This document shows, in pieces, positions 12,338 through 23,089 of a DNA stretch of 64,000 nucleotides. This stretch comes from Calliopsis andreniformis (Eukaryota > Arthropoda > Insecta > Hymenoptera > Andrenidae), in the NCBI RefSeq assembly GCF_051401765.1, contig NC_135073.1, positions 620,001 to 684,000 of the forward strand, given 5' to 3'. Below the pieces are notes generated by a model. It saw only the letters and a program-made list of their open reading frames with translations. It ran no database searches and was not told the DNA's origin. Made by a program: the position numbers and the translations under genes. Position 1 is the first letter of the stretch. Each line of letters opens with the position of its first letter.

Positions 12338-12379
12338 ACGCATGCGCGTCTGCTATGAGTTCACGAGACGCGCATGCGT
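12338..12379. repeat. 14-bp perfect hairpin ACGCATGCGCGTCT
   Basis: ACGCATGCGCGTCT (12338-12351) is followed after 14 bases by its exact complement (12366-12379). It lies inside the larger palindromic element, between the outer and inner left arms. Confidence 0.9.
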
Positions 12380-12488
12380 GTAAAGAAACTTTGAATTTCC
12401 CACATTATTTCTACATTATTAGCAACAATGGCTTCCATGATGACTGAATTGTCATTGCCCGATATCGAAAAAATCGAGCTCTTTCGGG

Positions 12489-12945
12489 ATGTAGGGGCGC
12501 AGCCCCCACGCACACCGGGGGCCGAGGGCAGAGCCCTCGATGGGGGTTGGAGGGCGAGCCCTCCCCCCCACTACACAAAAAGCAAGGGTTCAACTTAGAA
12601 AATACTGTCTACCTTCGGTGGTCTGCCACAGAAAAGGAGGATGTTACACTATTTCGCGCGCGAAGCGCGCCATGGAGAAACAACTGACGAAAAAAGCTAG
12701 TAAGTTGATTTCAACTAGTTGGCGACACATGTTTATTTTACTACTCGCTCCACCGTAGCGCGCTGCGCGGGCGAAAAACATATAACATCCCCCCTTTTCT
12801 GTGAAAGACTACCGAAGGTAAACAATATTTTCCAAGTCGAACTCTTGCTTTTTGAGTAGTGTAGCTTCGCCCACCCAAACCTCCCACCGGGGGTTCTGCT
12901 CCCGCCCTCCGGTGTGCGTGGGGGCTGCGCTCCCACACCCCGCTT
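12489..12945. repeat. GC-rich inner inverted repeat with stem-loop cluster
   Basis: Left arm (12489 to about 12665) and right arm (about 12758 to 12945) are imperfect inverted copies sharing CGCAGCCCCCACGCACACCG, AAAAAGCAAG, a GGAAAATA/AGAAAATA block and TACCTTCGGT. Each arm is a run of small GC hairpins: GGGGCGCAGCCCC, GAGGGCAGAGCCCTC, GGAGGGCGAGCCCTCC and GCGCGCGAAGCGCGC on the left, with counterparts on the right. The arms are separated by about 90 bp of ordinary sequence. Confidence 0.8.
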
Positions 12946-13348
12946 AAGGTATTTCAACTGATTAAAGTCGTTGCGAGTGGTTACCGCGGCTGCCTCTTCG
13001 GCAGCCGCAATTGCGAATCTGACCCAGACCTATTCTGATTTCTGTTTATATCCGCTTTTGTAAATAATGGCCCAAATAATATGACATCCCCTTTTCCGTG
13101 GCAGACTATCGAACGTAGACTGTATTTTCCAAGTTGAACTCTTTTTTTTCAAGTACAAAAACTCGGTTTTAGCAGTACCGTATGATTAACATGGAGGAAC
13201 CCGCCACCATAATTTTCGAGCATATAAAAATTTTTATCTCGAAAACGAAAAGAGAGTGACAATTATTTCATTTAGTTAAATTAATCCATGTATCAAGATA
13301 CATGGTATAAAAAAGTTTCAAGAAATCGGTAAGGAGTAAACAATTACC

Positions 13349-15000
13349 AAAGAGATAATATCTATACCAATCCATAATCAATATTTTCCTCAGCTGAGGA
13401 ACTTGTTCTAAACTGCACATAAATTTTGTTAACCGAACGTCTCATGAAAATTGTCTGAAAGTTTCACTGCTTAGATAAATTCATTCTTGAAGTGTTTCTT
13501 TATTTTAACAATAATCAACGTCTGCCTATTATGTTACGCGAGAGGCAATATTATTCCGCTTGTGGTTTGGTCTTTACTTTTACAGGACTTTACGTATCGC
13601 AAACCCATGACATGGTATACATACATATACATAGTACACGCAGTCATTCATCTTCTTCGACTCAAAATCCTTAAGTTCGAGTGTCATGTAACGTTTCCGC
13701 ATCACAAATCTACCAATCATTGTGGCACAGTCAGTAGACGGTGAAAACTGTCCAATGGAAAATATAGTGCTGACCGATTTGTCAACACGTCATCACTCTT
13801 TCAAGTTAATTTAAGCAAACATATTCTTGGACGTCTTCTTATAAAAAGAGTTCTTGACGTAATACCTTCATTTACAATGACCTTTTGCATAGCGATGAAT
13901 CATGAAATACAACATGTGAGAATTTAATCCTTAAAATAGATACAAGTGCATGATAAGACTGAACATGTTTAAATAAACTTATAGAATTTGAATAAATTCG
14001 TCTTTCTAAAAATAGTGCTTAATTATTAGATAGTAAACAATGAAAGTGTTTTAATTTATATTTAAATTTCACTTGTTATGTAATATAAGTTACTCTAGAC
14101 TAACCCTTTTGTAAATCTTAACAACTTTTTGCATCAGAACGGTACTATGTACTACTACGTATATGTATGGTTACTTTTAAAGTTTGTTCATCTCATTGAG
14201 TAGAACATACTAACATTAAAATATTTAACTTTTAACTGCAGACATGAAATTGTAATGGCTTCGCGTAGCCAAAGTATATAACTGTGAATACAATGTTGTC
14301 ATTCAGCAAAGTCCCAATTTACCTGTGAAAGCGTTCTCAATTACTTTTTGTACTCCTTGTACATTACACTCTAGAAATAAGATTTAATGATTAGACTGAT
14401 TTAAATATTTAGACTTTTTAGTAGGGTGGTGCCTTTGATAAATAGCTGCTCTTTCAATGCATAATCAGTTGACCACGTAAAAGTTTAATGACACTCAGAG
14501 AACACGAAATCAGCTACAGGCAGTAACACCAACAACATTAGATGGCAGATCGCGAATAAATTGCGGCGAACGATGCGGGGATATATCACACGCGAAACTG
14601 TTACCGTGTATCCGCCACTCAACAGGGAGTAAGCGACAGTGATTGACATTTGTGTCTACGTAGGAAGTTGTCGAATAAAAACTTAATGAAAATGCGAGAA
14701 TCGTCGATTGCATAGAAAGAACAATACACAATAGGAGTCTCGGCCAGTAAAGGTGCATTCTTCCCTTATTATATTACATTCACTAAACGTTCTTTCAGAC
14801 TTTACGACATAATTCAAATATTAAATAAAGTATGAGTATAATAGGAAACATGAAACTAATAAAAATGTGTTGCTACAAACTTCCTATGTCTAGACAAAAG
14901 TACTGGCACACACTTCAGAATCTTTATTTACACATATTTCACACAAATATATCACCGGTAGTAATTTCTTATTCTTCTGTTGATCCAAGATTTATTAAAA
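13349..15000. other. No gene seen
   Basis: AT-rich. Frames of 60-85 codons at 13487-13744 and 14510-14758 have no recognisable domain. Confidence 0.4.
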
Positions 15001-15840
15001 ATGCTGGGAAAAGGAAAGGAAACAATAAAATGGAAGAAAGAAAGATTATAATATTGAATTTATATGAGCAAAGTACTTCGTATACAGAAATAGGAGAAAT
15101 ACATAGTAAAAGGCATCCGATTTACAGTTCACAGTATTATTAAAAGATTCCCAGACATTATAAGCAGTCAAATACTCGTTACCATTTACGGAACAGTCGG
15201 CTGCATAAATTATCGGAAAGAAAAAAAGAGTATATGATTAATATAATTAAACAAACCTCGAAATTATAGAACTGATCACAAAAAATTACACTAAAGAAAC
15301 TATATCAAAAACGATATGAAGGATTCTGAAAAATACTCGATACTCTACTTGTGATTCTTGAAGAAAACGTTTATTAACGAGGTCAATAGAGAAAAATAAA
15401 TAACCAATTTCCAAAACCAATTTCTGTCCTTTAACGAGAATAAATTCAGTATATTTAAATCAGATGGTCGGATATTACTCTGGTGAAAACGTAACTCTAA
15501 ATTATATTAGACAAACGTTCAACATACCGTTAAACATGGAGGTGGTGATGTCTGTCTACGGAGTCATATATACGTTGTCATCCGAATTTGGGGAACTAGT
15601 ACTTGCTTGTTTACTGAAGAATCCATAGATGCAAAAAAGTACTTGAATATTTTAAAAGAAAATTTAAAGGAAAGTGCGGAAGAATTATATTTAACTACGC
15701 AACTTTAATTTTCAGCAAAATAATGCATTTGTTCATGCGGCATGTACTGTTCGACAATGGATTCTGTACAATACTGTACCTACTTTAAAAACATCTCCTC
15801 AAAGCTTGAATTTAAAACTCATAGAGAGTACTTAAAGAAT
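15001..15840 (+). pseudogene. Decayed Tc1-like transposase
   Basis: Plus-strand relic of a Tc1-like DDE transposase. An open piece (15030-15143) carries an N-terminal helix-turn-helix region with EERKIIILNLYEQ, and HSIIKRFPDI follows in another frame. Further on come FSIFKSDGRILLW (catalytic-core strand), TVKHGGG, IDAKKYLNILKENLKESAEEL, and QQNNAFVHAACTVRQWILYN, which aligns with the family's QQDNDPKHT motif but has the acidic residue replaced by Asn. The end resembles the PPQSPDLNPIEH motif but reads SPQSLNLKLIES. Many stops and at least four frame changes make it dead. Terminal repeats were not identified. Family membership rests on the motif order. Confidence 0.75.
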
Positions 15841-18800
15841 ACTAAACGTACTAGAGAATACTAAACCGTAATATGGTGTTAGTTCCTTTATTAGTTGGTC
15901 GGTTAACTTATTCTTTCCTCCAAGTTTCTTAACTTTTTTAACGTTTCTCAGTTGTGAGCCCATGAGCTTTTCAACGTGGTCTACACATTCTTTTTTTTCA
16001 CTAAAACATACACACTCTACTAGACTCTCCGGAATCTCGATCGAATTTCAAGAGCGCAGCAGGTTAGAACAACGTATACATATGTATGCTCACAATAACT
16101 TCGACAATTTGACGAACTTCAATTTAAGACCCGAAACAGGTCTTTTCTACGGGTTTTTTAGACCCGAAACTTTACGATTCCACTCAAAACAAAAAATCGA
16201 TTTTTTTCACCCGAAAAATACGATTGCCCCCTTAAATAACCACAAAAAGAATCACAAGGGTTCAAGTTCCGCGGATATGGTGACCAATCTAATCCTTTGT
16301 TTATAAATGTAGGGCAACCTAAACCAAACAATTAATAACTTTTAATTAATAACAATTAAACAACCTAACAATTTTTTATCCCAACATTATAAAACATTTC
16401 CTTCATTATTTAATTACAAGTCGTACTAAATGAAATCGGTTTTCTTCGTCTCAGTGCAAATAACTGATCTATGCGCATTTCATTCATAAACATTTAAAAT
16501 ACGCTCTTCTGCTTTCCTTATTCGTTTTTATTTTTTCCCACACTGCCCTTCTTTTCCTCCACGATTCATTCTTTCTCAGTCCCTCTTACTGTTTCTCATA
16601 GCTGCCATTTTGTGACAGTAGCACTGTCACTGTTAAAAAAATATAGCAGTAAGTCGTGGTTCTCGATGTAATAATTTTAACAAATAATCACATCGAACTT
16701 AATGGAGTCTTCTACCCTGTATTATTTATATATTTGTTCCTAACCGGTTCTGACCGAAGAACATACATACATACATACATGCATGTGTGAAAGACATTAT
16801 TTCAACGCTGTGTAATCCGGCCTAACGAAAATTCTCGCGTGCTTTCAGAAACATTTTGCATGGCTGACACACCAATTTAATTTTAGATAAATAGTTTTTT
16901 AGACAAATTCGCTCGTATTAGATTGTGACGACATTTATTTTACAAAATTCGATGAGAGCATGCCGATCTCAGAAGTTTATTCCTCAAAGAAGAGTTTGTA
17001 CATACGTTAGGAATGGCAGGAAAAAAAGCAGAAATTTGATTAGAAATTTAATTCGTTAAAATTCCAAATTGTATTGAATTGTTATTTGCTATGCAAATAG
17101 CTCTGCTTTTGGGACAAAGCCAGGTTACTCGAATTGATTTCACAGCGTGTCTCAACAGGACTTGCTCTACAGAGTACATAAACAATGAAGAAAGCAATGG
17201 TAATCATAGCCATTGACGTAAGACGTAAGGGAACATTTGCTTCACACAGCTGTAGTAGATGAATTGTATGATACTCAAACCGGATAGTAGCAATGATAAG
17301 TAATGACTGATTTCCATAGCTTGACGCCTGCCACGAGCCTCACGTTAACTGCGAATTCAGCTAACTGAATTGTCAATCATGGCATCATGATGTCGAATTT
17401 CAAGAAAATTTCACTAGTTTTTAAACACTTATACTTTACAAACGATAACTTAACTGTAGTTTCGTTATTCTTAATTTAAATCTCTTTTTGACGTAGCTGA
17501 ATATCCTGAAATTTTTAATATTTCCTGCAGTGTCGATTTATACAATCAGCGAGTGAGAAGCGAGATGAATTTATACCGAGGATTAGCAAAGATTTATACG
17601 GAGATGACACTTTTGTATCATCACAACATGTCTTCAAAATTTGCAATAGCCCATACAGGCTCAGTTTCATTAACATTTATCGATCAATGTGTAAAGTAGG
17701 ATGGGAAATATTGGAAAACGGTGCAGGACACGACAATAACTAAAACATAATATTATTGGAAACTCGGAGAAGAGAGGTTGTACACCGATTATATGTTTCT
17801 ATAAACAACATTGATTACAATTTGCAGGTTATTAACATGTCAAAGCTGTGGGTTATTTAACGATAAGTACTACTGAAATATATGACTGACTACTCTGTAA
17901 GAATGAAGTCGATCTATGAAAAGTACTGTGTCTACTATATCTGATGTGTAAATGAAAAATGCCGCATTTAGAACAATGTCCAACATCTTAGGGCTGCTTC
18001 TTAGGGCAGCTATCAAGCTAATTTTAATCTAAAGGAAAAATGCCATTCACCTTTTTGAATGAAATTAACTTATTTAATTTGATCCATAAAGCTCTGTACT
18101 ATTTTTTTGAATGAGAAAAGGATCCAACGTTGTCAGTTACCAAAAGAAAGGGAATTAAAGAGTTGCAAAGGACGAGGTTGTCAATAACTTTTTATTTTGA
18201 CAAATAGCTGTAAAATAAGTACATTTCTTTTTCTTTATGTATAAATGCCGTGAGCGTTAATTTGGAAGGAATGTAGATTAAATATTGATGAATTTTTTGT
18301 TTTATCTAGTCGTCAGTACTAATAATAGTGGAGATATTAACAATAATATTGATCATTTCAGTTGGAGTTCAATACCTAAAATCAGAAGTGATGCTATTGA
18401 CACTATTCATAGAATGCGTTCAGTATTTTTTTTCTTAATTAAACAGATCGATATATTGTCAAAAATATTGATCGTGTACGATCTAACAAAGATTGAAGCG
18501 AGCTGATAAAATTATTAATATAATATAATCTATCATAAGAATGATAAAAAAGTTTGTGAACTACTGCAGTAATTTGCATTTCAACTAGTGCTTTAATCAT
18601 ATATATTATAATATATGTTCTAAGGCAATAGATAAAAATGCATCGAAACATATATTTATGAAATACAACATTAATTTTATTCGGATTTATCTGCAATAAG
18701 TATTTTAATTTAATTTTTACCCGCTATAATATAATATATACTATAGTACAGGTATAAAACTTCTATAATACACGGTTGCGTGTGCGCCTTAACTCCGCGA

Positions 18801-19875
18801 CGGACAAATGGATACCTGGACAAACAGACACACGAACAGAACTCGAGAAGAAACTCGTGACATGATAAGAGAATATCGACATCATATTGCAATAATGCTA
18901 CTGCATTTTATATGATCTGAGTTAAGGATCCAATGAATATATTCACGATTAAAAATTTTCATATGCAGATCACCAGTTAGGTAGAATGTATGGCTCGTAT
19001 ACAATAGTGGTCACTGAAATTACACTACCTTACGAGTATCAATGCTTTTGTTTTGACTGCTACATGCTTGCATGAGAAATTATCATCTGTGTTATGGATC
19101 ATTAAAGACCGAATTCCCCAGTATTACTTAAAATTTTTACGTGTATAACAGTTTAAATATATTGAGTTGTCATGATTATGTTTAGTTATCAAGAGAAGAA
19201 GATCTTGAAAATGAGATGTTAAAAGTAGCACTTTTCTGGATCACATAATGAGATCTTAGCAACAGATGCACCGAAGTTGACGAGACTAGGCTTAATCGAA
19301 AGATTAAAGTTGCTACATGTGTTTTCGTTTATGTATATCGTCCCGTGAAAGACGAGGCATTTGTTGGATTTGTGTACTGTCACCTAGAGTAGCCATACGA
19401 CCGTGCGAATTCGTTAGAACAAAGCAGGTTTCAAACGAGTTTGAATCGTTGAATGGATGTAATCATAGACGCGGTTAAATTAATTATATTAGTGTGCAAA
19501 CGGCGGTATTTATGGGATTTAAAATCTAAGGATACCATAATTAGGATTTAAATCGAATAAAATGGAAGGAAATTGGTTAAGAAATAGCCACCAATGGTAC
19601 TTACATTTACAACTTAATTGATATTTGAAGCATTATTTATTGGTTTCATAAACTCGCATTAAAATAAGTTTTGAAAACATTAGTAACGTCATTTGTATTT
19701 CTCTCAGATCGATTATAACGCCGTGAAACTGGTAATCTATATACATTCGTTAAAATTTTATTGAATTTTGGTCGTCTTTATCGATTATAATATTGTGTAA
19801 CAACATGCATACTTCACTATCTGTCTCCTGAATGTTGAACTAGCCCGTCTGACTACCATAATTCTGAATGGACAT
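15841..19875. other. Long stretch without a supported gene
   Basis: A 114-codon plus-strand frame at 15962-16306 and smaller frames near 18285-18892 lack known domains, signal peptides or repeat structure. A short (CATA)n run lies near 16762-16781. The interval 16480-16620 is slightly less AT-rich. No transposon ends were paired. Confidence 0.4.
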
Positions 19876-22257
19876 TTAACCCTTTGCACTCGAAGTTTAT
19901 TTTGAGTCATATTACCAGCAACTCGAAGCCATTTGAGTGAAAAGATCATATTCACATGTAAGTTCATGATATACGCATTGAAAGAAAAGTCATCGTTGTA
20001 TGTTATTATTTTTTTTAATTGTTTATGGATACAAATGTTAGGATATATAAAAAAAATTATAAAATTATTACATTTTGTAATTTTCCAAAGTGTGATACCT
20101 CTCGAAGCAATTGCCAATATGTAATCTTGGCTTCTCTAGACAGGTATCACAAAAATAATGGGTCTGCCGTCTTTCGCCTGGAATTTTTCTATTCGAACAC
20201 ACTACACAATCTTTCTTGGTTCCAGAACGTATAATATGTAGGTGGTTGTTGAGTCTGGCCTCCGTATTTGGTGTGTAACTGTATTCTCGAGATGTGCTGT
20301 TTTGTCGGAAATTCCCAATCAATTGGTCCACCAACAATTTTACAAACTTCAAGTGTGTCATTGGTTTTTCATTATTTATTTTTTTAACAGAAGTGTACAA
20401 TATATATGCATTTACTGTACACATTTCCATCCCCCAAAAAAATAGTTTTCTCCACCATTTCAGGGATTTTCTCAGAAAACAATATGTTGCAGCATATTGG
20501 TCGGCCCGATCTACTCCACGCATATTTTTTGTGTAATCGATAACAATTTTAGGTTTTTGTATTCTGACCAATTCACCACCACGTACTCTTCTATCAACCG
20601 ATGTCAAACCCGCTTCATTACGAGTACTTAACAAAGTGACAATCCTTTTGTCCTTCCATGCGAGAACTAGGGTTTTGCCTTTTCTGTAAGCCACTGTTTT
20701 CCTGTCTCTTACAAATTGCGGTTTTTTTATTGTCGTTGGTAAATATTTCCTATTTGTTTTGATTGTGCCGGTGAGGAAACAATTCATTTTTAGCAGTTCT
20801 TCGGCAAGGGGTATGCTTGTATAATACCTGTCGGTATACATATGATAACCTTTAGCATTAGGAACATTGTCCAATAGTTTTCTGTACAGGTCTAAAGGAA
20901 TTCTGGAACTGACAGGCAGATCAGGTCTTATGAGATTTTCAGAAGTAATACTGCCGTAATAAGGCAAAACCGAATAAACATAACCGGTAGTTGAGTCGGC
21001 CAGAACGTAAATTCTAATTCCCCATTTAGTGGGTTTAGCTGGATTATATATCATAAAACATATTTTCCCCTTAAATTTTATAACGGATTCATCAACGCAA
21101 ATCGACTGATACGGTATAAAATGTTCGGAAAATTTTGAGTTGATGTATTGTAAAAAGTTATTGGCTTTATGAATGCGAGTCCTTAAGCACGTATTTCTGC
21201 CTACTGGTGCATTTTTGTGTAAATGAAGCATCCAAAATATTTGCTGGAATCTATCTCGGGTAAATACGTCTGAAAAGAATGGAATTTTACTGGTGAACTT
21301 GGTACACCAATATTCCTGGAAATTTGCAACCGGCATGGTTCCCATATTCAAGATCACTCCGATGAAGGACAGAAATTCTTTCCGATTAACATCACTCCAT
21401 GTATTCCATATTGATCTCCTTGACAATTGCCTTCCACGCAATCTTGAATTTGCGTAATCATTTGTCTCTTTTATTATGGAATCAATCAATGTATCTGTAA
21501 AATATAATTGAAAAAAATCTAACGGTTCTTTTATATCGTTGGAAATTTGTGGTCCGGCAATTCGAGGTGAAATATCGAAATCAATAGGAGATGGAATATT
21601 ATCCACTTCCGAAACATCCATCCATTCGTCATTTCCAGTTGGATCTGTTGTGTCTTCTACATTTCCTTCTGTATCACTTTCAAATCCCTCAATATCACTT
21701 TCAATTCTCGGTATGTGTCGTCGTACTGCAGGAAATATATCACTATCATTAGAATCGGATTCATGGCTTAGTTCAATATTGTCTGCTTCATCACGGCCAA
21801 GAGCGTCTATGTTATTTCTGTAATGTTCACCATGAACTTCAAATTCTAATTCGTCGCTACTACTTTCAATATCACTATAATTTTCACAAATTTTTCTTTT
21901 ATTTGCCATATCGGGGATATAAATATGAATTCAAAATATAAAAACAACAGATAAACTAGAATCTGATATACACTCTACTGCTGAATAACACGACTTAACT
22001 CACTTGCATCCAAGTGCGGAATGCGGAATGTTGCTCAAACCGCGATTGTGTGCTGTTATCGAGAGCATAACAATCTGCGAGCCGCGACCGTCATTTGTCA
22101 CCAACAGCGAAATATCCTATAACTAATTTTTACGATTTGTTTTTGTTCTCATGTTAAAAACTGAAAATTAATTCCATTGTCTCCGTAGCGGAGCCCTCGA
22201 GTTTGAAGACAAATTTAAAATGGCTCCGCTCCGGAGCCCTCGAGTGCAAAGGGTTAA
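19876..22257 (-). mobile_element. Complete piggyBac element
   Basis: The element proper is 19880-22253 (2374 bp). Its tips are exact 14-bp inverted repeats, CCCTTTGCACTCGA, and each is flanked by TTAA (19876-19879 and 22254-22257), the target site that piggyBac elements duplicate. Each end holds a second inner copy of the ACTCGA word (near 19920 and 22196). The right end also has GGCTCC...GGAGCC hairpin words. One uninterrupted transposase gene fills most of the interior on the minus strand. Matching ends, intact target duplication and an open gene together suggest a recent insertion. Confidence 0.95.
20068..21909 (-). CDS. piggyBac transposase (613 aa, intact)
   Basis: Cut-and-paste transposase that would excise and insert its own element at TTAA sites in the nucleus. 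Residues 1-130 are acidic and Ser-rich, as usual for the N-terminus of this family. The catalytic RNase H-like domain spans roughly 130-510. The three catalytic Asp residues are visible: D273 in ICVDESVIKFKGK, D360 in MYTDRYYTS and D467 in MRGVDRADQY, with spacing close to that of known piggyBac enzymes. The C-terminus is a Cys/His-rich zinc-binding module: C568, C571, C587, C590, H597, C601 and H606. The length matches the family (about 550-620 residues). The ATG at 21909 is the first in frame and leaves a leader of roughly 340 bp inside the element. No stop or frameshift is seen. A domesticated copy is possible but less likely, because the element ends are intact. Confidence 0.95.
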   Translation of the reverse strand: MANKRKICENYSDIESSSDELEFEVHGEHYRNNIDALGRDEADNIELSHESDSNDSDIFPAVRRHIPRIESDIEGFESDTEGNVEDTTDPTGNDEWMDVSEVDNIPSPIDFDISPRIAGPQISNDIKEPLDFFQLYFTDTLIDSIIKETNDYANSRLRGRQLSRRSIWNTWSDVNRKEFLSFIGVILNMGTMPVANFQEYWCTKFTSKIPFFSDVFTRDRFQQIFWMLHLHKNAPVGRNTCLRTRIHKANNFLQYINSKFSEHFIPYQSICVDESVIKFKGKICFMIYNPAKPTKWGIRIYVLADSTTGYVYSVLPYYGSITSENLIRPDLPVSSRIPLDLYRKLLDNVPNAKGYHMYTDRYYTSIPLAEELLKMNCFLTGTIKTNRKYLPTTIKKPQFVRDRKTVAYRKGKTLVLAWKDKRIVTLLSTRNEAGLTSVDRRVRGGELVRIQKPKIVIDYTKNMRGVDRADQYAATYCFLRKSLKWWRKLFFWGMEMCTVNAYILYTSVKKINNEKPMTHLKFVKLLVDQLIGNFRQNSTSREYSYTPNTEARLNNHLHIIRSGTKKDCVVCSNRKIPGERRQTHYFCDTCLEKPRLHIGNCFERYHTLENYKM

Positions 22258-23089
22258 CACGTTTTCTTGCTCTGGAGAGCCTATAGTTATAATGTTATTC
22301 TTCTTCTGTCATAATTCGCCTACATTAAAATCAAATAATAATAATACAAATAATAACACATAGTACATACTACTTGGAAAATTCTATAGCTTGTATATTT
22401 TTTAATCAGAATGCATGTATAATTTAATAATGTATATATGTAGTAGTAAAACAGGCGACCAATGAATTACTAATGTATCACTTACCTTGAATACGGTTTT
22501 AATAAATATTTCTCTCAGGAATATGCTTTGTCTCTTACTGGCACGTATGGTACTAAAATTTCTGTTTCCGGAAGATGATTATGCTCAAGGATGTCAAATG
22601 TTCCGTTTTCAATGTTGCTGTAAATGTTGGATACGGAAAATACAATTCCATCACTTTGATTTTCATATCCACCGATATCAATTGCAATGAATTTATAGTC
22701 CGCGTCAGCTATGTCTTATGATAAAATCCATATTTATAATTGTAATATTACACATAGATGGAAGTAGTCAAATAGGAGAAAAAAATTCATAGTTCAATAA
22801 TTCTGGGAAACCTAATACAAATTGAAAAAAAAAAAAACAAATTAGAAGAGTGGAAAAGGGAGAAAAATAACAGGAACAGTACGAATATTAATGATGATGT
22901 AGACTACAATCTCACGTTGAACTTGCTTCGTTTTCTTCAGAAAGTGCCACTAGGAAGAAAATTAATAGTACGAATGAAGTTTCAGTAGATATTTTGTGAT
23001 GAAGAGATGCGAGGACAACATAGTCCTATGGATTCAATTACTTATATAATTACTTATAATAGTGATAATGAATATATTAGTTATAATAG
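22258..23089. other. No gene seen
   Basis: AT-rich, with a short poly-A run near 22824-22837 and no supported reading frame. Confidence 0.5.

Larger units (their letters stand above)
12135..13348. mobile_element. Foldback element with nested GC-rich arms, copy F6
   Basis: Outer arms of about 165-180 bp (12135 to about 12310, and about 13178 to 13348) are inverted copies that share TACTCCTxACCGATTTCTT, ACTTTTTTATACCA, AAATGAAATAATTGTC and CTCTCTTxTCGTTTTxGAGA. Inside lies a second inverted pair, GC-rich, at about 12489-12665 and 12758-12945. Part of that inner sequence is repeated a third time at 13078-13155 in the orientation of the right inner arm. The ACCGATTTC core links it loosely to the other foldback copies, though most of the arm is distinct. 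Open frames on both strands between 12411 and 12957 are mirror products of the inner arms. The function and family of origin are unknown. Confidence 0.75.

Noticed and set aside
12411..12957. Several 60-75 codon frames on both strands
   Set aside because: They lie in the two GC-rich inverted arms and read similar peptides from opposite strands, as expected of a palindrome rather than genes.
21539..21823. 94-codon plus-strand frame inside the piggyBac gene
   Set aside because: Antisense shadow of the acidic, Ser-rich N-terminus of the transposase.
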